From: Protea cynaroides | Lineage: Eukaryota; Streptophyta; Magnoliopsida; Proteales; Proteaceae | Assembly: GCA_028583415.1 (NCBI GenBank) | Contig: CM053269.1 | Location: 47,463,888-47,527,887, forward strand | Reading direction: 5' to 3' | Length of the DNA stretch: 64,000 nucleotides | Shown here: positions 23,101 to 33,662 of the stretch, one piece after another | Layout of the letters: each line of letters begins with the position of its first letter | How positions within the stretch are numbered: the stretch's first letter is position 1 | Program-made: the position numbers and the translations under genes | The notes under the pieces: model-generated | The model's input: the letters and a program-made list of their open reading frames with translations, nothing else | The model's database searches: none | Told to the model about the DNA's origin: nothing

Positions 23101-26100
23101 AGTACTAGAAGCCTGGAGTCAGGATTTGGCCTACCCCCAAAGCAACCTCTGTAACAGCCTAAATGGATCATCAGACTATTCATCAGCCTATCCTCAACAG
23201 GTTTCTATAAACTATTATTTGATTTTGAAGGTTATTATTGTTCGTCGAGAATTAAATTTCTTATGCTTACACTACTGTCACTTCCAAATGTTAAGATTGA
23301 AAAATGCCAAAATAAAAAAAATGAAATAACAAGCACAATGAACATAATTAAAGAAGGAAGTCATAAGAAATTATTAATTACAGGTATAAAACAATGAGAT
23401 TGGACTTCTAATTTGGTAGTTATAAGAAAGAATGAACAGCAGGAAAGGACATACAAGATGGGCATTGACGTCCTTCAATACTTGCCCGTCCTCCCACATC
23501 TCAGATATAACAGTTCCAGCTCTGCAGTACAACAAATCAACAGAAATCACCAATCTGATAAAGTCACAAACATTAGACACAATTGGCAAAGGCAAAGAGT
23601 AAGAGATTTGCAACATTAACTTGTTCCCCCCAATCATTTGAAATGTATAAATAAACTTTTATATGGAACTATCATTACAATTTTCTGTAGCAGACCATAA
23701 AGAAGAATGTGTCCTTTATTGCAGATTTTTTGCCTAGATGAAACCTAGAATATTGAGAAAGTTATATTGACTACTACTTTGCAAATACTTTCCTTTGTTT
23801 AATAAATGCCATGGTTCATGACAATTTGGAAAGAACCAATAATTTCAAATAAGTAACTAATAAAAAATAACACTTTCTACATACGAGAGGAACAACATTA
23901 ATCAATTGGTCTCAAAGACCAATTGGTCTACCAATTGAGACCAATTTGTCTCAAAGACAAAATACGCACGACAAAAAATAAAAAGTTAGATAGGAGAAAA
24001 TAAATAAGAAACAAGATTTCACTCAACTTCCGTGTGTGAGAGATAAAATCAAAGCTAACCTAGGAGTTGTGTCCCCTCATAACATTAATGGAAACCATTA
24101 TTTTCAATGGAGTATCACTAACCAGAGACTGCCTCAAGAGAAACTATTCTGCATCTCTCACTCCTCATCAAAAACAATGAAAATGAATACCTGATTACAG
24201 CCACATTTCCAAGCCTCAAAGACTCCTGGCGTACTTTTAATCTTGCTTCTTGTCTCTCTGCTTTCGAAACGGATATTAGGAGATCAGATATCAATTTTAT
24301 TCTCTGCATCAGGGAGTGCAAACCAGCCAACAAATCATGAGAATGATTTTACAACCACAGAAATAAAGAACAGTATGTTCAAGGATGGCAGAAATATCTT
24401 GAAAAGCAAAATTCATAACCCAAAAAAAAAAGAGGAGCATAATGGATTATGGACATATTCATGAGAAACTCTTTGTAATGGTAGTCCTGAAGACCCAGAA
24501 ATAAGTACAGAATGAAGCAAGCACAATTTATAGGTTGACCAAGTTATATGAACATGCAAAAAGCAATTTTTCCAGTGGTGGCTAAGGGGATCAGTGCCTT
24601 GGGCCGTTTACCCAAAAAAAAAGTGCCTTGGGCCATGTTTGGTACCAATTCTCATTCTCAATTCTGCCCTAGAACCATAATTGGCACCATAGGTGATATG
24701 ATTGGCTCCAATTCTGGCCCCCTAGTTCCCAGAATTGAGAATAGAGCTTCAGGCCAATTCTCCAATTCTCAACATACTCAAGAAGGCCAATTCCAGAATT
24801 GCAATTAACCATTCTGGTGGCCCTTCAAGAGAAGCTTGTCTTGATTGGACAATCAAGTGGTGATTTTCCCTTAAAAATAACTGGTAATCTCAGCCTACAA
24901 ATGAGCTTATTGGTAAGAGAAATCTCAAGTACAGAAAGAATAGCACCTTTGGCTTCATTTGCTGTTCATGATCTTTAAGATCTCTCAATTCCTGTGGGCA
25001 CAATAAATATGCATATAAGAATGCCCGTGATAGATTTATAGAATCATTCTGAAATACTATGAATTGTACCTTCTCTAATTGGTGGCAAAGCTGTTGATGA
25101 TCAGACACTTCTAGACAAGATTTACGGAGATCCTCCTCCAACGATGCAACTCTTGCACGTAAAGATGTTACCTCCTCCTGATTAGAGACAATAAAAGAAA
25201 AGGTCGAAAGAACAATGAGAATAACGAAAGTTTATGTCCCTTTAAGCAATTGGTCACAGTATCAAATGCCTCCAAGAGAACTGAACAGAAAGTCAATACA
25301 AATGCAGAAACAAAAGGTTTAGCCCAATTTAATAAAGTACTAGAATATAAACATAAAGCATAAGATCATATCCATACCTCCAAATTTATGTTATGATCCT
25401 TCCCATGCTGCTCTAGGGGCCTATTCTCCTGGCAGAGAAGTGAACAAAAAAACAATCAGCTTGAACCAAAACTGTACACAAGACCTTTACCAATTTAGAA
25501 GTTCCAAGACTATTTACACGTCAGACTATGTTCAATTCAGATGTTCTTCATTTTCTCACTATTTTAGGTCCATGGAAAATGGCAGAACAGCTATGCAGAT
25601 GGGCCAGAAACATCCACCTATGTATATAGGAAGGACAGATGAAAAGGATGTTGCTTTGGAATGAGGAGATCGATGATGCAGAGGAAGAATTCATCTAGAG
25701 TGTTGTCCAATTGGTGCATACCATTAGATTTGACAGGCAATTTACATTCCCATGCCCCCACCACAAATTGTTACTATTATAAGATAACCACAAGAAGAAC
25801 CATGCTTATGATGCAGAAGATTAGGCAACCAAAATAAAACACATGTATAAAATCAAAATGAGTGCAACTAAGATGCAATGTTGACACGGTTGAGGAGGAG
25901 AGTAGAAATGATACAATAAAAAAAAAACGAATAAATTGGATGGAATTCAGTTGCAGGTAAAATGAGGTTGCTGCGGGCGGGGGGGTTGAGTTGGCTCAGA
26001 GTAGATGGGAAGGTAGGGATGAGAGTGTGAAGGGCTGTGAGAGGAAGGCATCGCCCAGGGAGGCTCCATTCGTCCTCCAAGCCAAAGAAGAGAGAGAGAT

Positions 26101-29100
26101 GAGAGAAACAAGGGTTTTGGGAGTTCTGAATGAAAAATTACAATTTTGCCCATGCTTTGAGCAGGTGCTCATTAACACTTCAGCACAAAATAATCTGAAA
26201 GTGATTTCAGCCTGTGAAATTGAAATAGCTTGTAAACTATTTCAAGATTTATTAAAATTGATTATTCAATTTCTCTGAAGTTGGGTGCAAAAATCATACC
26301 AGACGGCCTCAGAAATTGAAATAGAAAAAATCATACCAACATAATGTAAATCTTTTTATGAAAAGATGATGCATTAATGCATTCTAAGTAGCCTCCATTT
26401 ATGAAGTTTTCTCATACTACAACATAATGTAAATATTTTTCTTGAAAAGACAATGCATCAATGCATTCTATTAAGTGCTCACCCTATGGAATGAATTCTC
26501 AAGCTGGCCATTTGATGGTGACACTGTAGAAGGAGAAACTTGCCTACGTACTTGATCATTAGCCTTTGAACCACGTCCCCTGCTCGATACAGAACGTCCC
26601 CTGCCACGACCTTGCTTTTTCCTATTTGTTTCATCGAAACTAGATTTTGCATCCATGGTATCAACATTCTTTATCTGCCCTTCAGCTACACCCTGATTAT
26701 TTTCTCCGTTCGCATTAAATTGTGTGAAAACAAACCCAAAAAAAAACATATAGACAACAAAATAACAGAACCAGACAACCAGCACAAGCACCAATAACTC
26801 AAATCAGGCATCAGAGAAAAATAGAAGTAACTATCAGAATCAGCGCACTCAAAATTTAGATAAACGGATCATAAGAACTTTCTCTTTCCTTTTTTTTCCC
26901 CTTTCAATTAGTTTCTCTTCCTTTTTTGTTCTACTATTCGTTTGTCTTTTGATTCACTGAGAAATGTGGCAATATGCTCTTCAGAGAGTTTTGAAAGGAG
27001 GGGAAGGAGAGAATTGGTAATTGCCATAGTCATGATTCTTAGTTTTAGCAAACAATGCCACACAATCTATCAGGATTTATTCTCTCTTGGTTCATTAATG
27101 TTTTCAGTTGGTGAGAATATTTTCTTTCATGATTGCTGCCTTTGACCTCCTATTTGTGCAAAGAGAAAAGGTTGGGGGTTGAATATGTGAAGGTGTTTGT
27201 GCGATTCACCAAAAGTTGTTGTTGACCAGGTCAACTCTTTTTTGCTATTTCAGGCTCCCATTACTGAAGAATTAAAGGACACCCACACACATGAATTTCT
27301 TATTGATTATAGAGTATACAGCATAACTCAGGTGGACTTTGAACAGGTATTCTTGCTGCACATATTTTCCAGATCTATGCATTTCTTTAATTTTTTAGTA
27401 AAACTATTACTTTGCTCATCACTCACCAGCATGAGGAGAGGACTCAACAAGGATATACATTAACTTCTGCAATCAAATAATCCTTAATCTCATAATGGAA
27501 GGATTAGACATTTCTAAGCGGTCAAAAGCTATTTTTACGATTTCCTGCCTCAACGCATCTCAAACATGTCTTAACAAACAATTATATACAGCACAGGATA
27601 CTTATCCTAATTTGAGATTACTATACCCACCAAACAAGCATCCTAAACCACAGTAGATGATATTTTTTATACCCACCAAACAAGCATTCTAAACAACAGT
27701 AGATGATATTTTTTAGGGAAGATTACTCATACCACCCTTGACCTATTGGTCAAATACAGACATTACTCTAAAGTTGACAACAACTACACGTACTACCCCT
27801 AAATCCCAAACGTAGTTACACAGAGACCCATTCCGTCACCTTTTTCCGTTAGTTGCTTATCTCAGCACAATATTGAATTTCATCAGTCCAAAATACCCTT
27901 ATGGGTAATGTGAAATGACAAAATTGGCCAAACAAATAAAACCGCTTTTGCTTTCTTTCTTTCTTTTTTCGTTCGACTTCGTCTTTGCTCCTCTGTCTCT
28001 TCCTTTTCTCCTCTCCTCCGCGCTGTTCGCTCTGTTCCACCATGTCTCCTCTTCTCAAGTACTACCGAGGCAGCAATTCTTGATTCTGGAAATCTTGTTT
28101 CAATTAGCCTAACATCATTGATAGGGAAGCCAGAACAAGTTTCTCCCCAGTGACATCTTTTGCAAACTCCTCGTCCTCTCAAATCCGGATGCAACAACCC
28201 AGAAAAGGAATTCGAGTCGAGGTCAAGGTCAACCAGTTGAGAAAGGTCACTGAGCTGAGCGGGAATGCAGATAGGCTATTGCTAGACAGATTCAAGAATC
28301 TAAGGCTGGACAGCGTCCCAAGGGCGGGAAGAATCGGCCCTGACAGAAAATTTGAAGATTAACGGAGAAAGATGAAGGGATGGACCCTGTAAGCAAATTC
28401 TGCGAGAGATCAAGCACCGAGAGGTTCAATAACTACCTAGCGAAGATGGGATTATGCTAGAAAGGCTGTTCTTTGATAGATAGAGAGAATTGAGAGTGGT
28501 TAAGTTTTGCAGAGAAGAAGGGATGGGACCGACAACAGAACAAGATCGGAGATCAAGCAGTTGCAGCCACTGAAGGCGTTCCCCAAACCAGTCGGGAATA
28601 GAGCCCGGAAGCAAGAAACAGGATGCGTTAAAGGAGGCCAAAAAGGTGACAATAGTGAGCGCATCGACTGAGAACTGTGGATTGATACGGCCAACGCGAG
28701 TTCGCCTCAGTCCCAATAAGTTGATTCCAACAACATGACCTACCTGGCATTGGACGCCGATCCAAACCAAGCAGGGGTCAACTTTTTTCGGCCAGTATTT
28801 GCCCCTCAGCCCTAACGAAGAGCGAAGGTCAAGTAGGGCAGCTCGCTCCGTCCGATTATTTAACGGCTCCAATTGTCCCAAAACAGACTGAAACAGTGAG
28901 ATGAGAAGAGCTAGAGCTAGCAGCTCTACTGTACTCCACCATGCCTACGAATGAAGACCATGTGATGAAGCAACGTACCGGAAGAGATGCAGGACCTTAA
29001 AATTCTCGGCAAAGATTCCGAAGTCTGATTAACGACGAACTGGGTATGGTAAAGAGGCTTCTGACGGCAGAAAGAACAACTCAGAATTTCAGGCGACGAC

Positions 29101-32100
29101 TTGACGAGATAACATACGGATCAGATGCGTGGCAGTGGTGTTGATGGTTGTCAGAGTGAAGGTTGAAGAGAGGTGTTAACATTTCTGGGGTTATTTTTTG
29201 TAATTTTATCATTCTCCATTTGAGAAGGTCAAAAAGGTTTTTTTCTCCCATTTTGATTGTAAATGCAACAAGAGAAAATTTTCTTTAAATTTTTGAACTT
29301 AATGGTGTTAGTCAATGGGATGCAGCTGTAATTGTTGTTAACTTTAGGGTGTCTCTGTATTAGAATCATAGGTCAGGGGTGGTATGAGTAATTTACCCTA
29401 TTTTTTATAAGCAATCACATTTGATAATATTGGGCTTTTTTCTTTGCAACGTCTCTTATTTTCCCTTTGAAAATGACCAAGTAAAGTGTAGCCATAGACA
29501 GCACAAATCATACAACTAACATTAGTAGGAGAATTTCTTAAAAACGCCAAAGTGACTCAAGTGATCCACGAACAACCATGTCAGATGAAAACCCTAATGC
29601 AAGCCACTTTGCCTGTGGAGCACCTATAAGTGGATGTAATAGACAATATATCAATAACAAAACACACACAGAAGCCTCTGTCCTTATTAAAAGAAAGAAG
29701 ACAGACTAGCGCTCAAGAATTATCAGTAATACACAAAGGGAGAACCCTATTAGGCCTCTGCATGGAAGAACTTTAAGACAATGGTCGATCCTTTTTCCCC
29801 AATAGATAGAGGAACATTTTACAGGAGTAAATAAGTAGGAGCATTTTCCCATACTCATCCAGTTGATATTACAAAAACTGATAAGCCACAGCTGGAACAC
29901 ATTCCAAAGAAACATATGATAATAGAATTTTTCTCTTCAACAAACACAGAAAGTTAGCCGCCATAAATTTGAAGATCCAACTCAAAACCACAAACTCATA
30001 GAAATGGGTACCTTCTCAATGTGGTGCAGACCAATATGTTCAAGCTTTTGAGATTTAATATTTTAACTAAAACCTCCAACTTAAATCATACATTACCATT
30101 TTAAAGATAATTAGAAAATATGCTTCGAAAATTAGATAACACGGTCATTTTTTGTTGGTATCTGAGAAATACAATGTGATTGATACAACCCCAAAACTCA
30201 TCAAGCAAATACATACATAAATGCATAAAATATTTATGTTTCCCTAATGCCAATACATGTAATAATGTTTATTTTCATGCAGGCAATATTTATCTACATC
30301 GTCATTCCTCTTTTCCCCCATGTTTGTAAGGAGAAAAATACATGAAGCGTCCAGAAGCATGACACTTGTGCTAGTATACAAAGAGTGTGGACATGGGCAG
30401 AAAATGAATATAAATAAAAGGGGATAGAAATGTTGAAACAGTATTCCGGTCTGAAGCAAGAGTTCATGCAAGACAAAGTTTCTCCCTTGTTTCTTCAAAC
30501 TGCTTTTTCTGCAACTGCTGCTGGCGATTCAGTGAATTTTAGTTTCAGACTGATCAGTTCCTTTTTGTGTTTTATGATACTTTAGCAGAGTATTAGGTTA
30601 AGTAGGATATTCTTACCATCATTGGTAATAAAGTTTAAGCTATATAAGCCTAAAAATAATGATAACGAATTGAGTTGCAAAATTCAGTAGAAACTTCCTA
30701 GGTTTTACACTGTTTGGCAGATAAGGCTAGTTTTTTTCTTATAAGGTCTAAGGAAGGGTACCGGGGCTGTCCACAAACTTCAAGGGTTAATGAATTTTGC
30801 TTTCATACATAACTTTGATTCGGTGGAATCTTTCACTAATTTTTTTCACACCAATGTTTTTTTTTTCTTAACTCTTTGGCCCCCCGCTTTAGCATATCAA
30901 CACTAAAGGGGTGGGGCCAAACAGAATGGACTGACTGCACAGTGGCAGAAAGAGTGATGGGTGAGGTGGCCCTCCAGCCTCCAGGTAAGTGAAAGGAAGC
31001 CGATTTCAATGATAGGGGCATGCCGGACCTTCCTCAACGACTCATGTATTGGTCCACCGATACAACAGGCATCGCAATGCGAAGGGATTTACTTGGAGAA
31101 ATAGGAAAATGTATCACACATGCAAAATCTGAAAAGATACCACATGAATATTCTACTTTTCTTGTTCCGGAAAGTATTACTCAAAAATCAAACTTTTTGT
31201 TGCAACTTGCAAACCGAGCAGAACAGAAGATTGAGGAAACCGGAACTTGAGCAATTAGACAAGTTTCATTAGCAAGCAGTACTTTGATGACCCAACGTGA
31301 ATAGATGAGAGCACGAGGGAAAAGGCCAAAAGGAACATCATACAGTCAATTTCGCGTCTTTTTACTATTTTCTGTAGATTCTTTGAGGAGAAAGCAATCA
31401 AACATAAGACATAACCAAAAAATGCAGAGAGCATAAATGTGCAATTGCTGCACATACATGAGATCAGAACAACCCCTTAAGGTTCCAAACAGAAAATAAT
31501 CAAACAACATTGTACCTCAGACTGTTGAAAAACAGATGAAGGATTATCTTCCTCAAACCTTTTCCGCTTCTGAGTATTGGGTTGTATAAGAAACTCACCT
31601 CCATTCTGCATTCAGAGGACAAAAAAAAAAAAAAAAAAAAAAAACATATATTTTACCGACTATAACATGAAGACTATTATCCAAGTTTGTAAGATACAAA
31701 TAAGAATCAATGCTGTAAGCAATATATGAGATTTATTCAGGGTTATTTTTGCAAATCTAGCAACTCCAACTAAAACAATAAGTAAACAGCATAAATAACA
31801 AGAGAAATTCACTTACCCATAAAAATAAATAAATAAATTAAATAAAAAACAACAAGAAGAAGAGAACAATAGCAGTAGGCAAAAAGTAATTCATCAGCAA
31901 CAATAAAGTTTACACTGTTATACTTCTGTTGTATACCCTCAACTGAATTAAAAGGGTTATATAGTCAATACATTCCTAGCCGGATTATTTTTTTTTTTTT
32001 ATTGGGAATGAAGACCTTTCTGTCGACGTTATGAATAAAAACTCACATCATCGTCAGAATCACTTGAAGTCGAAGGCTCAGCTGAATCCTCCATAGCGCC

Positions 32101-32262
32101 AAATTTAGCCGATGAAACGGACGGCCAGGTTGCCTGCACGGTTGTGGTCGAGGAGGCCTTTCCTGCCATCCTAGCTTCAAGCTTCGCCAGCTTTGTCGGC
32201 AGAGATGGGTCGGACTGATTTGAAGAATTCGAAGAGAAATGGTTAAGCATATCTTCCGACAT
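14114..32262 (-). CDS. TSL: TOUSLED-like Ser/Thr protein kinase, 16 exons, complete
   Basis: Exons (5' to 3'): 32262-32047, 31605-31516, 26692-26483, 25428-25378, 25177-25070, 24991-24947, 24303-24191, 23521-23455, 22832-22766, 22550-22453, 22231-22052, 21798-21588, 21409-21145, 17509-17455, 14640-14479, 14209-14114. All junctions are GT..AG and the lengths sum to 2034 nt (677 residues + TGA), close to Arabidopsis TSL (688). The protein starts MSEDMLNHFSSNSSNQSDPS, has a basic segment (QKRKRF; KKQGRGRGRSVSSRGRGSK) likely for nuclear import, a Glu/Lys/Arg-rich coiled coil (~170-400), then a kinase domain: GKGGFSEVYK (406-415), Lys428 in VACK, HYDLKPGN with catalytic Asp529, DFG at 547-549, PPE in place of APE. 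HYD instead of HRD is normal in this family. Known role: nuclear kinase acting on the histone chaperone ASF1, needed for chromatin assembly and flower/leaf development. The start is the first ATG matching the conserved N-terminus. Large introns 2 (4.8 kb), 13 (3.6 kb) and 14 (2.8 kb) hold transposons. The gene looks functional. Confidence 0.95.
15042..17153 (+). mobile_element. Internally deleted LTR retrotransposon in TSL intron 14
   Basis: Two long direct repeats, about 15042-15773 and 16342-17153, share landmarks in order: GCAGAATTCCAGCA, TTCAAACCAACC, GATTCCATAATTCCTG, TTTTATGGCATGTGGTTACAG, TTATTGTTAAGT, GGAATAGAAATTGGATT and CAGATCAGAAT. Both begin TGCAG and end in CA. The ~570 bp between them holds no intact reverse transcriptase or integrase; before the second LTR, a CTTGAGGACGAGTTTTTC piece resembles the end of gypsy polyproteins, and AAGGGAATAA may be the polypurine tract. 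It is therefore a non-autonomous gypsy-type element. It is antisense to TSL. Exact ends are approximate, because I could not match a 5-bp target duplication. Confidence 0.75.
19604..20198. mobile_element. hAT-type MITE with 8-bp target duplication (595 bp)
   Basis: Ends CAAGGATTAAAATCTCGAG and, reversed from the right, CATGGTTTAAAATCCCGGAG form the inverted repeats. The flanks GCCACAAG at 19596-19603 and 20199-20206 are a perfect 8-bp duplication, the hAT hallmark. The inside is rich in TCGAGAC/GTCTCGA motifs and has no transposase. It lies in TSL intron 13. A related element (CATGGTTCGAGAACTC end) sits at 50037-50751. Confidence 0.88.
22303..22376. mobile_element. 74-bp micro-MITE (hAT-type) in TSL intron 10
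   Basis: A 74-bp segment starts CATAGTTATCA and ends TGATAACTATG (perfect 11-bp inverted repeats) and is flanked on both sides by CAGCACAT (22295-22302 and 22377-22384), a perfect 8-bp target duplication. The host intron is 221 bp; without the element plus one duplication it would be about 139 bp. The size is too small for any coding capacity. Confidence 0.85.
27624..27715. repeat. Tandem duplication, 2 x 46 bp
   Basis: TACCCACCAAACAAGCAT occurs at 27624 and again at 27670, each copy ending in AGATGATATTTTTTA. The second copy's end is exactly the target site of MULE element 2. Confidence 0.85.
27716..29398. mobile_element. Pack-MULE-like element 2 (TIR type B) with perfect 9-bp TSD
   Basis: The left end GGGAAGATTACTCATACC and the right end (reversed GGGTAAATTACTCATACC) open inverted repeats that stay similar for about 90 bp (CCACCC.TGACCTAT, ACAGA, TAAAGTTGACAACAA). 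The flanks TATTTTTTA at 27707-27715 and 29399-29407 match perfectly over 9 bp, the Mutator-superfamily signature. There is no transposase; the inside carries a minus-strand LRR receptor-kinase fragment. It lies in TSL intron 2. TIR type B also bounds the element at 36734-38943. Confidence 0.88.
28150..28881 (-). pseudogene. LRR receptor-like kinase (At2g16250-type) ectodomain fragment, captured
   Basis: The minus-strand frame from 28881 reads MGQLEPLNNRTERAALLDLR, then PKKVDPCLVWIGVQC (the cap preceding the LRRs), GRINPQFSVDALTI, PGSIPDWFGERL, LLDLRSCSVVGPIPSSL and LYLSKNSLSSIIPSSLG before a stop at about 28426. After frame breaks and apparent deletions the same protein resumes near 28260-28160 with IPAQLSDLSQLVDLDLDSNS. 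The wording matches the ectodomain of probable LRR receptor kinase At2g16250. There is no membrane span and no kinase domain. It lies within MULE element 2, so it is a captured and decayed piece. The parent gene should exist elsewhere in the genome. Confidence 0.82.
29399..31515. other. Remainder of TSL intron 2
   Basis: Intronic DNA between MULE element 2 and exon 2; I see no further gene or clear element. Confidence 0.45.
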
Positions 32263-32639
32263 GACCGATTCAACGGAAAGCAATAAATAATTTCTCCAGA
32301 AACTCCAATTCAGAGCATCCAAACTGCAGAAATTCACGCAATTAACTCCTCATGATTTTTTTGGGCCCAAACATAATAACCATCCGGAACCCTGGAGTTA
32401 TATGAATCCCAACCACACTGGATAGTGCTCCAGCCTTAGTCAATTAAACGGCTGACGACGAAATAGGGATAAAACTCTTCTATTAGCAGCATTTTTCGAA
32501 GATTATTTGGTCACTATTAACCAAGATGGCAATGAGGAGCTACTGACATGATCAAACCTGTCAAAATCATTACATACCAGGATAACAGATAAACAAAAAA
32601 TGGGATTTAGGGTTTGTATAAAGAATAGTTTTCTTTCTC

Positions 32640-33662
32640 TGGTAGGTGAAAGAGAGAATGGAGGGAAAGATCTTTCAAAGCTATGGTACCTCAATAGACC
32701 CAACTTTTTTTTTCCCCTTTTTCACTCTTTTGTTCGATAGGGAGTAAGATAGTAAATTGCTTTTAAGGTTTTCTGCTTAAGGGCCTTCTTTTTTAATTTT
32801 TAAATGGCACAAATAGTAACAGCTGGTGAGGGGATCTCCACGAGTCTTAGGGCAGTTTGATAAGACTCTTGTTCCTGATTCATTGTTTTTTATCCGGAAT
32901 CATTTTATTGTTTTAGCTCTTAACTCAATTTATTGAGAGTTGAATGTTGTTTGATAACACTGTTTTAGATCTGATTTCAGAGTTTATTGTATATAGAATT
33001 TTGTTTGATAAAAATGAGTCTGGCATCTATTGTAGATCTGGTGGTGGTGGCGATGGGTGGTGGTGGGTGACGGTGGTGATAGTGGCAGTGGTGGTTGTGG
33101 GTGGCGGTGGTGGCAGTGGGTGATGGTGGCGGTGGGTGGTGGTGGCCCTTGTGGTGATGGCGGTGTGTGCGGTGAGTGGTGGTAGTGGTGGTCGCGGTGG
33201 TGGTGGTGGCAGTGGCGGTCGCGGTGGCAACGGTGGTGGTGGCAGGGGTGGGTGGTGGTGGCAACGGCAGTCAAACCTTCCTTTTGGCCCGACTCTCTAT
33301 TTTTAATTCTCTTTCATTTGCTCTGGGGCAACGAGAGCTCGCTATTTTAGCTCCCAAATTTGGTCTCCTAAAGTCAAAAAGAGTCTGGTTCACTCCATTG
33401 GAGCTCGGAATCGGACCGGACTTACCAAACGAGATTCAGTTTTGAAATTGCTTCCAAGGAGACGAAATCCTAGAATCCTGGAGCAAGAGTGTTATCAAAC
33501 AGGGTTATGGACTAGCATTTTATTGACAATCAGATGGAACATAAAGCATCTCAGACGTTCGTTATTGCTGCTCTACATCATCTGTAATTCATTTCCACTA
33601 CCCCTACATCTCTCTCTCTGCTTAACGCTACAACCCACCGCTCATTGTGCCTCCTTACCTTC
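32640..33662. repeat. Interrupted copy of the ~591-bp tandem repeat, upstream of TSL
   Basis: Landmarks shared with the array at 38946-40620: GGGAAAGATCTTTCAAAG (32665), CACAAATAGTAA followed by GGTGAGGGGATCTCCA (32807-32838), TATTGACAATCAGATGGAAC (33521) and ACAACCCACCGCTCATTG (33630). The copy is split by the MITE at 32850-33504 and cut off at 33662 by the gypsy LTR. Its near end lies ~0.4 kb before the TSL start codon and may overlap the TSL leader or promoter. Confidence 0.75.
32850..33504. mobile_element. PIF/Harbinger-like MITE with GGTGG tract, copy 1
   Basis: The left end GGGCAGTTTGATAAGACTC and the right end (reversed CCCTGTTTGATAACACTC) are inverted repeats. TTA at 32847-32849 and 33505-33507 is the 3-bp target duplication typical of PIF/Harbinger. 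The core 33040-33260 is nearly pure GGTGG/GGTGGC repeats, which create long low-complexity open frames in several phases; these are not genes. A second copy lies at 41632-42354. Confidence 0.85.

Noticed and set aside
23895..23960. Short palindrome around CAATTGGTCTCAA / TTGAGACCAATT in a TSL intron
   Set aside because: Only ~12-bp arms with a short interior and no target duplication; could be chance in repetitive sequence.
24630..24840. Possible MITE around inverted CAATTCTCATTCTCAATTCTG / CAGAATTGAGAATAG
   Set aside because: There is clear internal self-complementarity in the TSL intron but no consistent ends or target duplication; left as an unexplained repeat.
26693..26797. Extending TSL exon 3 upstream through the open frame (FNANGENNQ..)
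   Set aside because: There is a good acceptor (AATAATCAG) at 26693 that joins exon 2 in phase; the upstream open frame includes a T-rich, intron-like and hydrophobic stretch.
32977..33445. Pro/His/Thr-rich and Val/Gly-rich open frames
   Set aside because: Products of reading the GGTGG array of a MITE in different frames; the same occurs at 41829-42334. Not genes.
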